Of a stretch of 64,000 nt of DNA, positions 17,497 through 26,178 are shown one piece after another. Each line of letters opens with the position of its first letter. The stretch's first letter is position 1. The notes under the pieces are model-generated. The model worked only from the letters and a program-made list of their open reading frames with translations. It made no database searches and was not told the origin of the DNA. The position numbers and the translations under genes are program-made. Source of the DNA: Hyphomicrobium_A sp963726795 (lineage in GTDB: Bacteria; Pseudomonadota; Alphaproteobacteria; Rhizobiales; Hyphomicrobiaceae); NCBI GenBank assembly GCA_963726795.1, contig CAVSDD010000006.1:682001-746000 (forward strand), written 5' to 3'.

Positions 17497-20400
17497 TCAA
17501 ATTTCTAAAACTTCCGCCACCCCGGGCGTGGTCGACAAGATACCGGCGCGCGTCGGCGAGACATCGTAGCGGCCCGGAATGATCAGCTCGATCTCGCGCC
17601 CGCGGTCATCCAGGGGAAGCACGAGGCGGACCTCGCCCTGGCCCGGCTGCTTCAAGTGCGACTTGAGCACAGCGACGTGGCCCCCGCCCGCCGCAATGAG
17701 ACGCCGGTCGAGCACGAGCTTCAATCCGCGCTGGACGCCGGCCGCCGCCTTGTCGAGTGCCTCGATGCCCTCCACCCGCATCTTGACCGTATCGCCGTCG
17801 CGCTCGGCGGCAACCGCGAGCAGCACCGGCGTGCCGGGCTCCAGCAGGTCGCGGCATTGGGCCAGCGTATCGGAGAATATCACCGCCTCGAACTGTCCGG
17901 TCGGGTCGGAGAACATCGCGAAGGCGAACTTGTTGCCGCGCTGCGACTTGCGCTCGCGCGCGGAGATGACGACGCCGGCAAGGCGGCCTTCCGCCGCGCC
18001 GCGCTCGGTCAGCGCCTCGATCTCCGCGTAGCTCTTGACGCCGAGCTTGGGCAGGATGCGATCGTACTCGTCGAGCGGATGGCCAGAAAGATAGAAGCCG
18101 ACCGCATCGAACTCGTGGCTCAAACGCTCCATCGGCGTCCACGCCTGCGCCGGGCGCAGCTTGAGGACGGTGCGCGATGCGCCGGCCGGCGACGTCGTCA
18201 TCTGGTCGAGCAGGCTGCCCTGCCCGATCGAATGATCGTCCGCGATTTGCCCGGCCTCGCTCAAGAGCTGATCGACGTTGCCGTGAACGAGCGCCCGGCT
18301 TTTCTCGAGCGCATCGAGCGCGCCAGCGGCGGCGAGCGTCTCGAGCGCGCGCTTGTTGATCGCCTTGGGGTTGAGCCGCGTGGCGAAATCATCGAGGCTC
18401 TTATAGCGGCCTTTCGCCGTGCGCTCCGCAACGATTGTCGAAACCGCCGAAGCGCCGATGTTGCGCAAGGCGGCGAGCGAATAGCGGATGGCGCCGCGCG
18501 CGGCCTTTGCACCGTCGGTTAACGGCTCGGTTGCTGGAGGTGCCGGCTCGGCGAGAAAATCGACGTCTGAAGCATTGACGCACGGGGGCTTCACCTCGAT
18601 GCCGTGGCGGCGCGCCTCGGCTGCGAACTGCGCGAGCTTGTCGGTGTTGCTCATGTCGAGCGTCATGGAGGCGGCGAGGAATTCCTCCGGGTAGTTCGCC
18701 TTCATGTAGGCCGTGTGGTAGCTCACGAGCCCGTAGGCTGCGGCGTGGCTCTTGTTGAAGCCGTAGCCCGCAAATTTATTGACCAGCTCGAAGATGTACT
18801 TGGCGTCCGACTTCACGACGCCGCGCTCCAGCGCGCCCGCTACGAAGCGCGCCTCGTGCCGCGCCATCTCGGCCTTATCCTTCTTGCCCATCGCGCGGCG
18901 AAGCATGTCGGCCTGGCCGGCGGTGTAGCCGCCCATGACCTGCGCGATCTGGATCACCTGCTCCTGGTAGATGATGACGCCATAGGTCTCCTTGAGGATC
19001 GGCTCAAGCAGCGCGTTGAGGCAGTCGACCGGCTCCTCGCCGTGCTTGCGATTGATGTAGGTCGGGATGTTGTCCATCGGACCTGGGCGGTAGAGCGCCA
19101 CCATGGCGATGATGTCTTCCAGGCGGTCGGGGCGCAGCCGCTTGAGGCTTTCGCGCATCCCCGTGCTTTCAAGCTGGAACACACCGACCGTATCGGCCTT
19201 CGCCAGCAGCTCATAGGTGCGCCGGTCGTCGAGCGCCACCTCAGCCAGATCTACAGCGATGCCACGTCCGCGTTTGACGAGATCCACGGCCTTCTTGAGC
19301 ACGGTGAGCGTCTTTAGGCCGAGGAAGTCGAACTTAACGAGCCCCGCCTCCTCGACCATCTTCCAGTTGTACTGGGTGACGGGCGAGTTCGACTTGGGAT
19401 CGCGCGTGAGCGGCACCAGCTCTTCCAACGGCCTGTCGGCAATGACGATGCCGGCGGCGTGGGTCGAGGCGTGGCGGTAGAGCCCTTCTAGCTTCTGCGC
19501 GATCTCTACGAGGCGCGCGACGAGCGGCTCGGCGGCAATCGCTTCCTGCAGCTTAGGCTCGCCCGCAACGGCCTCAGGCAGCGTCACCGGGTTCGCCGGA
19601 TTGTTCGGCACCAGCTTGCACAGCCGATCGACCTGACCATAGGGCATCTGCAGCACGCGGCCAACGTCGCGCAACACGGCGCGTGCCTGCAGCTTGCCGT
19701 GCGTGATGATCTGCGCCACGCGATCGTGGCCGTACTTGTCCTGCACGTAGCGGATCACCTCATCGCGGCGGTCCTGGCAGAAATCGATGTCGAAGTCCGG
19801 CATCGACACGCGCTCGGGATTGAGGAAGCGCTCAAACAGCAGCCCGAACCGCAGCGGATCCAAATCGGTGATGGTGAGCGACCAGGCAACGACGGAGCCC
19901 GCACCTGATCCACGGCCGGGGCCGACGGGGATGTCGTGCGACTTCGCCCATTTGATGAAGTCGGCAACGATGAGGAAGTAGCCGGGAAATTTCATCCGCG
20001 CGATGACGTCGAGCTCGTAGTCGAGGCGCTTGTCGTAATCCTCGGCGGTGAAGCCCTCAGCCGGCGGGTGCGCTGTGAGCCGCTCCTTGAGACCCTGCTC
20101 GGCCTGGCGGCGCAGCTCGGCAGCTTCGAGGCGCGACTGCTCGGTCTCGCTGACGGCTTCATCGCCGGCAACGAAGCGCGGCAAGATCGGCTTGCGGCCC
20201 TTGGGCCGGAAAGTGCAGCGGCGCGCGATCTCGATGGTGTTGTCGAGGGCTTCCGGCAGATCGGCGAACGCCTCGACCATCGCCTCGGGGCTTTTGAGGT
20301 CGTGCTCACGCGTCACGCGGCGGCGGTTGTCCTCCACCACATAGCGGCCTTCCGCGATGCACAGGAGCGCATCGTGCGCTTCGTAATCGTCGGGAGTCGC

Positions 20401-21096
20401 GAAGTAGGCCTCGTTGGTCGCCACGATCGGGATGGCGTGCGTGTAGGCCAGCTGCAGCAGATGCGGCTCTACATCATGCTCGGTTGCGAGGCCGTGGCGC
20501 TGGACCTCGACGTAAAGCCGATCGCCGAAGGCGGCCTTAAGCGCCAGGAGGCGAGCCTCGGCCATCGCCTGTTGACCGTCGCGCAGGGCGCGGTCGATGG
20601 GACCATCGGGACCGCCCGTGAGCGCGATGAGCCCGTCAGCATTTGCGCTCAGCATCGCCGCGGTCGTGTGCGCGCGCTCCGTGTCCGGGCACTGGAGATG
20701 CGCCCGGCTCACGATCTTCATCATGTTGGCGTATCCGGCCTCGCTCATCGCGAGCAGAGCGATTGGAGCGTGGGTTACCGGGCGCACGATCTGGCCCGCG
20801 CGCTCGATGGCGTCGGGCTGGCGCTCGCCGAAATCGACATCGATCGACACGCCGATGATCGGCTGGACACCGGCGGCAGCGATCTTGTCGGAGAACTCCA
20901 GCGCGCCGAACAGATTGTTGGTGTCGGTCAACGCCAGTGCCGGATAGCCGTACGCCGCCGCGAGCTTTGCGAGCTTGGAGATCGGCAGCGCGCCTTCGAG
21001 CAGGGAATAGGCAGAATGCACCTTGAGGTGCACGAATCTGGCCTGCGCGGGCAGCGTGGAGGTGTCGGCGGCTGGAGGGCGAATCGGAGCTGTCAT
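17497..21096 (-). CDS. dnaE: DNA polymerase III alpha subunit DnaE
   Basis: DnaE is the replicative polymerase catalytic subunit. The 1199-residue protein has an N-terminal PHP domain (FVHLKVHSAYSLLEGA, about residues 21-36) and the polymerase core with the catalytic PDFDIDF motif near residue 430. GPGRGSGAGS lies just before it. Fingers and tandem helix-hairpin-helix regions follow, then an OB fold and a C-terminal tail ending in VAEVLEI. The length is slightly above the usual 1150-1180. It follows lolD in the same direction with a 94-base gap, the standard arrangement in rhizobia. No frame break was found over 3.6 kb. Confidence 0.97.
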   Translation of the reverse strand: MTAPIRPPAADTSTLPAQARFVHLKVHSAYSLLEGALPISKLAKLAAAYGYPALALTDTNNLFGALEFSDKIAAAGVQPIIGVSIDVDFGERQPDAIERAGQIVRPVTHAPIALLAMSEAGYANMMKIVSRAHLQCPDTERAHTTAAMLSANADGLIALTGGPDGPIDRALRDGQQAMAEARLLALKAAFGDRLYVEVQRHGLATEHDVEPHLLQLAYTHAIPIVATNEAYFATPDDYEAHDALLCIAEGRYVVEDNRRRVTREHDLKSPEAMVEAFADLPEALDNTIEIARRCTFRPKGRKPILPRFVAGDEAVSETEQSRLEAAELRRQAEQGLKERLTAHPPAEGFTAEDYDKRLDYELDVIARMKFPGYFLIVADFIKWAKSHDIPVGPGRGSGAGSVVAWSLTITDLDPLRFGLLFERFLNPERVSMPDFDIDFCQDRRDEVIRYVQDKYGHDRVAQIITHGKLQARAVLRDVGRVLQMPYGQVDRLCKLVPNNPANPVTLPEAVAGEPKLQEAIAAEPLVARLVEIAQKLEGLYRHASTHAAGIVIADRPLEELVPLTRDPKSNSPVTQYNWKMVEEAGLVKFDFLGLKTLTVLKKAVDLVKRGRGIAVDLAEVALDDRRTYELLAKADTVGVFQLESTGMRESLKRLRPDRLEDIIAMVALYRPGPMDNIPTYINRKHGEEPVDCLNALLEPILKETYGVIIYQEQVIQIAQVMGGYTAGQADMLRRAMGKKDKAEMARHEARFVAGALERGVVKSDAKYIFELVNKFAGYGFNKSHAAAYGLVSYHTAYMKANYPEEFLAASMTLDMSNTDKLAQFAAEARRHGIEVKPPCVNASDVDFLAEPAPPATEPLTDGAKAARGAIRYSLAALRNIGASAVSTIVAERTAKGRYKSLDDFATRLNPKAINKRALETLAAAGALDALEKSRALVHGNVDQLLSEAGQIADDHSIGQGSLLDQMTTSPAGASRTVLKLRPAQAWTPMERLSHEFDAVGFYLSGHPLDEYDRILPKLGVKSYAEIEALTERGAAEGRLAGVVISARERKSQRGNKFAFAMFSDPTGQFEAVIFSDTLAQCRDLLEPGTPVLLAVAAERDGDTVKMRVEGIEALDKAAAGVQRGLKLVLDRRLIAAGGGHVAVLKSHLKQPGQGEVRLVLPLDDRGREIELIIPGRYDVSPTRAGILSTTPGVAEVLEI

Positions 21097-21190
21097 GCTG
21101 CCTATCTAGACCACGCCTGCGGCCCCCCCAAGGGTGATGCCCGGTTGATCCAATGACGATTGAGGCTAGGCCGAATCGAGGAAACCGGCT

Positions 21191-21961
21191 TCAGCGCACC
21201 ATCGAGGGTGCGACCTCGACCAGCTGGCCATCCGCCATGCGCAGGACGCGGTCCATGCGGCGCGCGAGGTCGAGATTGTGCGTGGCGATCAAAGCCGCGA
21301 GGCCGGTGCCGCGGATGAGCGAGAGCAGCGATTCAAATACGTGCTGCGCGGTGTGCGGATCGAGGTTGCCGGTCGGCTCGTCCGCAAGAATGAGACGCGG
21401 CCTATTGGCAAGCGCGCGCGCAATTGCGGTGCGCTGCTGCTCGCCGCCGGAAAGCTCCGCGGGGCGGTGGTCGACGCGCTCGGCGAGCCCGAGTGTGGTC
21501 AGCAGGTTGCGCGCATGCAGCGCCGCCCGCTTGCGTCCGCGGCCGTTGATCAGCTGCGGGATCACGACGTTTTCCAAGGCTGAGAACTCGGGCAGCAACT
21601 GGTGGAACTGGTAGATGAAGCCCATCTCCACGCGGCGCACGCGCGTACGCTCCTGATCGTTCATGTTCGAGCAGTCGCGGCCGTTGACGTAAACGTGGCC
21701 GCCGTCCGGCGTCTCGAGCAAACCTGCGATGTGCAGCAGCGTCGACTTGCCGGCGCCCGACGGGCCGACGAGTGCGACCGCTTCGCCCGGGTGCAACTCG
21801 GCTGAGGCACCGGCCAGCACCTCGATGCGGCGCTCGCCCTGGCGAAACGTGCGCACGAGCCGGTCCAGCTTAAGGACGGCAGGCCTCACGGGTTCTTGCA
21901 GGGGTCCCAGGTCCTCGGCCAAGAGATTCATGGGATGACCGCTCATGGGATGACCGCTCAT
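21191..21961 (-). CDS. lolD: Lipoprotein-releasing ABC transporter ATP-binding protein LolD
   Basis: LolD powers release of lipoproteins from the inner membrane to LolA. The 256-residue ATPase has Walker A (GPSGAGKST, about residues 67-75), the signature LSGGEQQR, Walker B LILADEPTGNLD and the switch His in ATHNLD. The first residues are a doubled pentapeptide, MSGHPMSGHPM, from a 15-bp tandem duplication, so three ATGs are available (21961, 21946, 21931). The first overlaps the lolC stop as ATGA, suggesting translational coupling. Confidence 0.95.
   Translation of the reverse strand: MSGHPMSGHPMNLLAEDLGPLQEPVRPAVLKLDRLVRTFRQGERRIEVLAGASAELHPGEAVALVGPSGAGKSTLLHIAGLLETPDGGHVYVNGRDCSNMNDQERTRVRRVEMGFIYQFHQLLPEFSALENVVIPQLINGRGRKRAALHARNLLTTLGLAERVDHRPAELSGGEQQRTAIARALANRPRLILADEPTGNLDPHTAQHVFESLLSLIRGTGLAALIATHNLDLARRMDRVLRMADGQLVEVAPSMVR
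21929..21961. repeat. 15-bp tandem duplication at the lolC/lolD junction
   Basis: Two exact 15-bp units (21929-21943 and 21944-21958) plus the first three bases of a third duplicate the start region of lolD, giving the protein N-terminus two copies of MSGHP. The first ATG lies in the ATGA overlap with the lolC stop. Confidence 0.9.
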
Positions 21962-23256
21962 TCGTAGCGCAGCGCTTCGACGGGATCGAGCGTCGAGGCG
22001 CGCCAGGAGGGATAAAGCGTTGCCAGCACCGAAAGCGCCAGCGCCATGCCGACGATCGAGGCCGTCTCACGCACGTTCATGTCGGCTGGAAGCCGCGTCA
22101 GGTAGTAGACGCTCGGGTCGAACAGGGTTGTATCGGTGAGCCAGGCGGTGAGTTCGCGGATCGACTCGATGTTGAGGCAGAACACGATCCCGAGAACGAG
22201 ACCCGCGAGCGTGCCCGTAATCCCGATCGAAGCACCCGTGATCAGGAAGACGCGCATCATCGCCCCGCGCGTCGCGCCCATGGTGCGCAGAATGGCAACG
22301 TCGCGGCCCTTGTCCTTCACCAGCATCATGAGGCCGGAAATGATGTTGAGGGCGGCGACGAGCACGATCAGCGACAGGATGACGAACATCACGTTGCGCT
22401 CGACCTCGAGCACGGTGAAGAACGTCTCGTTACGCTGACGCCAATCCGAAACGTTGACCGTCGGACCGGCAGCCGCCTTCACTTCCTTCACGTAGTCGTC
22501 TACCCGCCCCGGATCGGCAACAACGATCTCCAGCGCATCGACCTCCGGCCCGCGCGAGAAATAGCGCTGCGCCTCAGTGAGCGGCATGAACACCATGGTG
22601 CGGTCGTACTCGGCCATTCCCATCTCGAAGAGCGCGGCGACGACATACGGCTTGGTGCGCGGCGCGGTGCCGAACGGCGTCTGCGCGCCGCGGGCCGAAA
22701 CGAGCATGATGGTGTCGCCGACGTTCACGCGCAGCGAATTGGCGAGCCTAGTCCCGATCGCGATGCCCGACCCGGCGCCGAATCCGTCGAGCGTGCCGTA
22801 GCGGATGTTGTCGGCAACGAGCGGCAGGGAGCGCAAACCCTCTTCCGACACGCCGCGCACGAGCGCACCCGTTGCTTGCACGGGCGAGGAGACCATCACC
22901 TGGCCCTCGATCAGCGGCATCGCCGCCTTGATGCCCGGCACGCGGATCACGCGCTTGCCGATTTCGTCGTAGTCGTCGAACGAGCCGCCGATCTTGTTGA
23001 CGATGATGTGGCCGTTGAGCCCGAGGATCTTTGCGAACAGCTCGTTGCGGAAGCCGTTCATCACCGCCATGACGATGATGAGCGTCGCGACGCCGAGCAT
23101 GATGCCGGTGAAGGAAAACCCGGCGATGACGGAGATGAAGCCTTCCTTGCGGCGCGCGCGCAGGTAGCGCGTGGCCAGCATCCATTCATAGTGGGAGAAG
23201 GGCATCGTGCCACGGCCGGAGACAGCATCCCGGAGCGGCACGGCGGCGGCGGTCAT
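21958..23256 (-). CDS. lolC: Lipoprotein-releasing ABC transporter permease LolC
   Basis: This is the membrane half of the lipoprotein exporter, one protein of the LolC/E type. The 432 residues form one N-terminal transmembrane helix (FISVIAGFSFTGIMLGVATLI), a large periplasmic MacB-like domain (about 65-280) and three more helices at the C-terminus. The motif DVAILRTMGATRGAMMRVF (about 315-333) is the cytoplasmic coupling helix region of FtsX/MacB permeases. Start at 23256 was taken; an ATG at 23205 would remove 17 poorly conserved residues. It overlaps lolD and follows proS by 97 bases. Confidence 0.94.
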   Translation of the reverse strand: MTAAAVPLRDAVSGRGTMPFSHYEWMLATRYLRARRKEGFISVIAGFSFTGIMLGVATLIIVMAVMNGFRNELFAKILGLNGHIIVNKIGGSFDDYDEIGKRVIRVPGIKAAMPLIEGQVMVSSPVQATGALVRGVSEEGLRSLPLVADNIRYGTLDGFGAGSGIAIGTRLANSLRVNVGDTIMLVSARGAQTPFGTAPRTKPYVVAALFEMGMAEYDRTMVFMPLTEAQRYFSRGPEVDALEIVVADPGRVDDYVKEVKAAAGPTVNVSDWRQRNETFFTVLEVERNVMFVILSLIVLVAALNIISGLMMLVKDKGRDVAILRTMGATRGAMMRVFLITGASIGITGTLAGLVLGIVFCLNIESIRELTAWLTDTTLFDPSVYYLTRLPADMNVRETASIVGMALALSVLATLYPSWRASTLDPVEALRYE

Positions 23257-23353
23257 TGCGGCATCCCCCTTGATTCTCCCTCGCCGGGACCAAGCGCTAC
23301 CCCGGCAATCGGGCCAGATTGTGCATCAAAACGGCCCCACCCGTAGCTGTAGC

Positions 23354-24886
23354 CTAGTAGGCGCGCCCGATCAGCACATACTCCCGTGCGGGAGCCCCCG
23401 TGAAGAGACAAGATCCCTTTGCAGCTTCTTGGTTAAGCGGTGCGTTGCGGATCGTCAGCTTAAGCGCTTTCAGCCGTTCTGCAATTGCGTCAAGGGCGGC
23501 CCCTTCCGGTTTCGACCAGGCGATGAGGGCCCAACCCTTGAAGGCGCCCCCTTCGTCTTCCTCGGCCGTCCCGAAATACTCGGCCAACTCATCGAATGTC
23601 TTGATGTTGGTGACGATGTTCCCGTCGAGGCGCGCCTTGGCTTCCGAGAACAGCCGCGCCTGGATCTCATCCAGAAGCGCCTGCGCGCCGGCGATGAAGT
23701 CCGCGCGCGGCCGCGTGTGCGACACGACCTTGTCGCCGTCGCGCAGCACATCGCGGCGCATATAGGTCACATGCCCCCCGGCGGCGTCGCGCCCGCCGAT
23801 CTCGACGATCACCGGCGCACCGCGCCGCACCCAGTTCCAGCGCTTCTCCGCCGACTTGATCTTCTTGAGATCGACCAGGACGCGAATCCCGGCTGCCTTC
23901 AGCTCCTTCTCGAGCTCGGCACAGTAATCGATCAGCTCCTCGTCCTCGGGCTTGTCGCGCAGCATCGGCACGATCACGATCTGGCGCGGCGCGATCGGCG
24001 GGCGGCAGGCGCAGGCCGTCGTCGTCGCCATGGGTCATGATCACGCCGCCGATCAGCCGCGTGGAGACGCCCCAGCTGGTGGTGTGGCAATAGGCCAGCT
24101 CGCCCTGCTCGTTCTGGAACCGGATGTTCTGGGCTTCGGCGAAATGGGTGCCGAGATAATGCGAGGTGCCGGCCTGCAGCGCCTTGCCGTCCTGCATCAT
24201 CGCTTCGATGGAATAGGTGTTGACGGCGCCGGGGAAGCGCTCATTCTCCGGCTTCTCGCCGGCGATCACCGGCATGGCCAGCACGTCCTCGGCGAAGCCG
24301 CGATAGACTTCGAGCATCTTCAAGGTCTCGTCCAGCGCTTCGTCGCGGTCGGCATGGGCGGTGTGGCCCTCCTGCCAGAGGAATTCGGTGGTGCGCAGGA
24401 ACAGGCGCGTGCGCATCTCCCAGCGCACGACATTGGCCCACTGGTTGATCAGCAGCGGCAGGTCGCGATAGCTCTTGATCCAGCGCGGGAACGCATCGCC
24501 GATGATGGTCTCGGAGGTCGGGCGCACGATCAGCGGCTCTTCCAGCTTGGCGTCGGGATCGGGCTCCAGCTTGCCGTCGATCGTTCTTCAGCCGGTGATG
24601 GGTGACGACCGCCATCTCCTTGGCGAAGCCTTCGACGTGCTCGGCTTCCTTGGCGATGAAGGAGAGCGGGATGAACAGCGGGAAATAGCAGTTCTCGTGG
24701 CCGGTCTCCTTGATGCGGCGGTCCAGCTCGGGCTGGATCCGCTCCCACACGCCATAGCCCCAGGGCTTGATCACCATGCAGCCGCGCACCGGGCTGGTCT
24801 CGGCCATGTCGGCCGTCGCGCACCACGGCCTGGTACCAGTCCGGAAAATTCTGCTCTCGCGAGATCGTCAGCGCGCGCTTGCTCAT
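23354..24886 (-). CDS. proS: Prolyl-tRNA synthetase, archaeal/eukaryotic-type (three frame breaks)
   Basis: ProRS charges tRNA-Pro. The start MSKRALTIS is at 24886. Frame breaks occur at about 24811-24814, 24582-24585 and 23996-23999; dropping one base at each gives a continuous protein of about 509 residues. The class II motifs match the archaeal/Thermus-type enzyme: VRGCMVIKPWGYGVWE, the motif 2 segment RTTEFLWQEGHTAH, GTSHYLG, and TTSWGVSTRLIGG followed by MTHGDD. There is no bacterial editing insertion. The C-terminus ends in Tyr as in that type, but the zinc-binding Cys cluster is reduced to one Cys (GSCLFTG). Rhizobial relatives normally have a short bacterial-type ProS of about 440 residues at this site, so this gene may be a displacement in place. 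Confidence 0.9.
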
Positions 24887-25475
24887 CGGGTTAACCCCGA
24901 TGCTTGCGGGTTTCGCAGGGTGGGCTGAAGCTGGCGGGAATGGCGCATTGGGCCGATCTGCGAAGCGGGGAGCAGCCGGGGGACGCGTCACCACCGCGGC
25001 GGATCCGATGCCGGCTCAATTTTTGGGCTGGTAGCCCGGAATGCTTCAGGTGGCAATCCCGAATGGCCGACCGCAGCTTCCCCGTCCCCATCCGAAATCC
25101 GCGAGGCGGGCGCGATCGCTCTCCAGGGTCCATTTTCTGCCCTCGGGGCGTAGGCGGAGTTCGTCGATTTGTGCCGATTGCCGAGCATTTGCTGATGAAA
25201 TTTTTTTTGGCGATGCCGTTGAACCCCCGTGACAGAAGGCCGCGTGTCGGCTACAGGTACTCGCCACGAGGGTGGGTCAAAGCCGCGCAAAGAAGCGGCG
25301 GGTCAGCCCGAGTTTAGGGAGAAAGCGGCGCTCGCGGACCACTTCGGTGGTGATAGCAGGTGCCTTGTGTCGAGCGCGTCGCGCAAATTTGCGGCAGCGC
25401 TCCACGAAACAACGCAACCGTTACGCGAGAGCAAGGTCTTATGACCTTGCTCTTTCGCGTTTTGGGGCCGCGTTC
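24887..25475. other. Intergenic region before proS, no gene seen
   Basis: About 590 bases lie between the proS start and the end of the DUF1467 gene. Open frames here are short and lack family features. It should contain the proS promoter. The visible features are a run of eight T at about 25201-25208 and a strong stem-loop at 25423-25460. No tRNA or riboswitch was recognised. Confidence 0.5.
25423..25460 (-). terminator. Strong stem-loop after the DUF1467 gene
   Basis: The arms 25423-25438 and 25443-25460 pair around a four-base loop, with an unbroken core of GAGCAAGGTC against GACCTTGCTC and outer pairing ACGCGA with TCGCGT. It begins 16 bases after the stop of the leftward operon, so it is a likely end of the nuo-birA-rnj-mce transcript. 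There is no clear T tract on the minus strand. Confidence 0.55.
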
Positions 25476-25730
25476 TCAGAAAAACTGCAGCTTCTCGGGA
25501 TCGATCAGCTTGTAGACGATCACGATGTAGACGATCCCGAATACAACGCTGGCGAGCACCGTGTTGATCAGGAACGCACGCACGATGTGCGGCTTGAACG
25601 GCGCACTCGCGGGCGTGCCCGGCACGACGATGCCCTCGTCGTCCTGAGTATGGACGCCGAAGGGAAGCACGACGAAGAGCGTGATCCACCAGATGAAAAT
25701 GTAGAGCGCGATGGCGAACAGCGTGTCCAT
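25476..25730 (-). CDS. DUF1467 family small membrane protein
   Basis: An 84-residue protein with two transmembrane helices (about residues 5-25 and 50-73) separated by the conserved loop PFGVHTQDDEGIVVPGT. This loop and the length match the DUF1467 family, which is typical of alphaproteobacteria and almost always lies next to mce and proS. The function is unknown. It starts seven bases after the mce stop and is likely in the same transcript. Confidence 0.88.
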   Translation of the reverse strand: MDTLFAIALYIFIWWITLFVVLPFGVHTQDDEGIVVPGTPASAPFKPHIVRAFLINTVLASVVFGIVYIVIVYKLIDPEKLQFF

Positions 25731-25737
25731 TCGAGCC

Positions 25738-26142
25738 CTATGCCTGCTCGAGTTCCACGAGCGTTCCGCAGAAGTCCTTGGGATGCAGGAACAGCACCGG
25801 TTTTCCGTGCGCGCCGATCTTGGGCGTTCCGTCGCCCAGCACGCGCGCGCCTTGCGCCTTCAGCCGGTCGCGGGCCGCGAGAATGTCGTCCACCTCGTAG
25901 CAGACGTGATGGATGCCGCCGTCGGGGCTCTTTTCGAGGAACTTGGCGATCGGCGAAGTAGCGCCCATCGGCTCCAGCAGCTCGATCTTGGTGTTGGGCA
26001 GCGTGATGAAGACCACCGTCACGCCGTGCTCCGGCTGCGGCAGCGGCTCGGTAACGGTGGCGCCTAGCGCGTCGCGGTAGATGGCGGTGGCAGCGCTCAG
26101 ATCCTTCACCGCGATGGCAACATGGTTCAAGCGTCCGATCAT
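25738..26142 (-). CDS. mce: Methylmalonyl-CoA epimerase
   Basis: The epimerase converts (R)- to (S)-methylmalonyl-CoA and links propionate breakdown to succinyl-CoA. The 134-residue VOC-fold protein has the metal-binding His in LNHVAIAVKD (residue 7), a second in GIHHVCYEVDD, and the C-terminal Glu in GTLVELEQ. Length and motifs match the family closely. It lies between rnj and the DUF1467 gene, the usual rhizobial order, and its mutase partner is not in this window. Confidence 0.93.
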   Translation of the reverse strand: MIGRLNHVAIAVKDLSAATAIYRDALGATVTEPLPQPEHGVTVVFITLPNTKIELLEPMGATSPIAKFLEKSPDGGIHHVCYEVDDILAARDRLKAQGARVLGDGTPKIGAHGKPVLFLHPKDFCGTLVELEQA

Positions 26143-26178
26143 CCTTGATCCCTGGTGTCTGCTGTCGGCCGAAACGTC

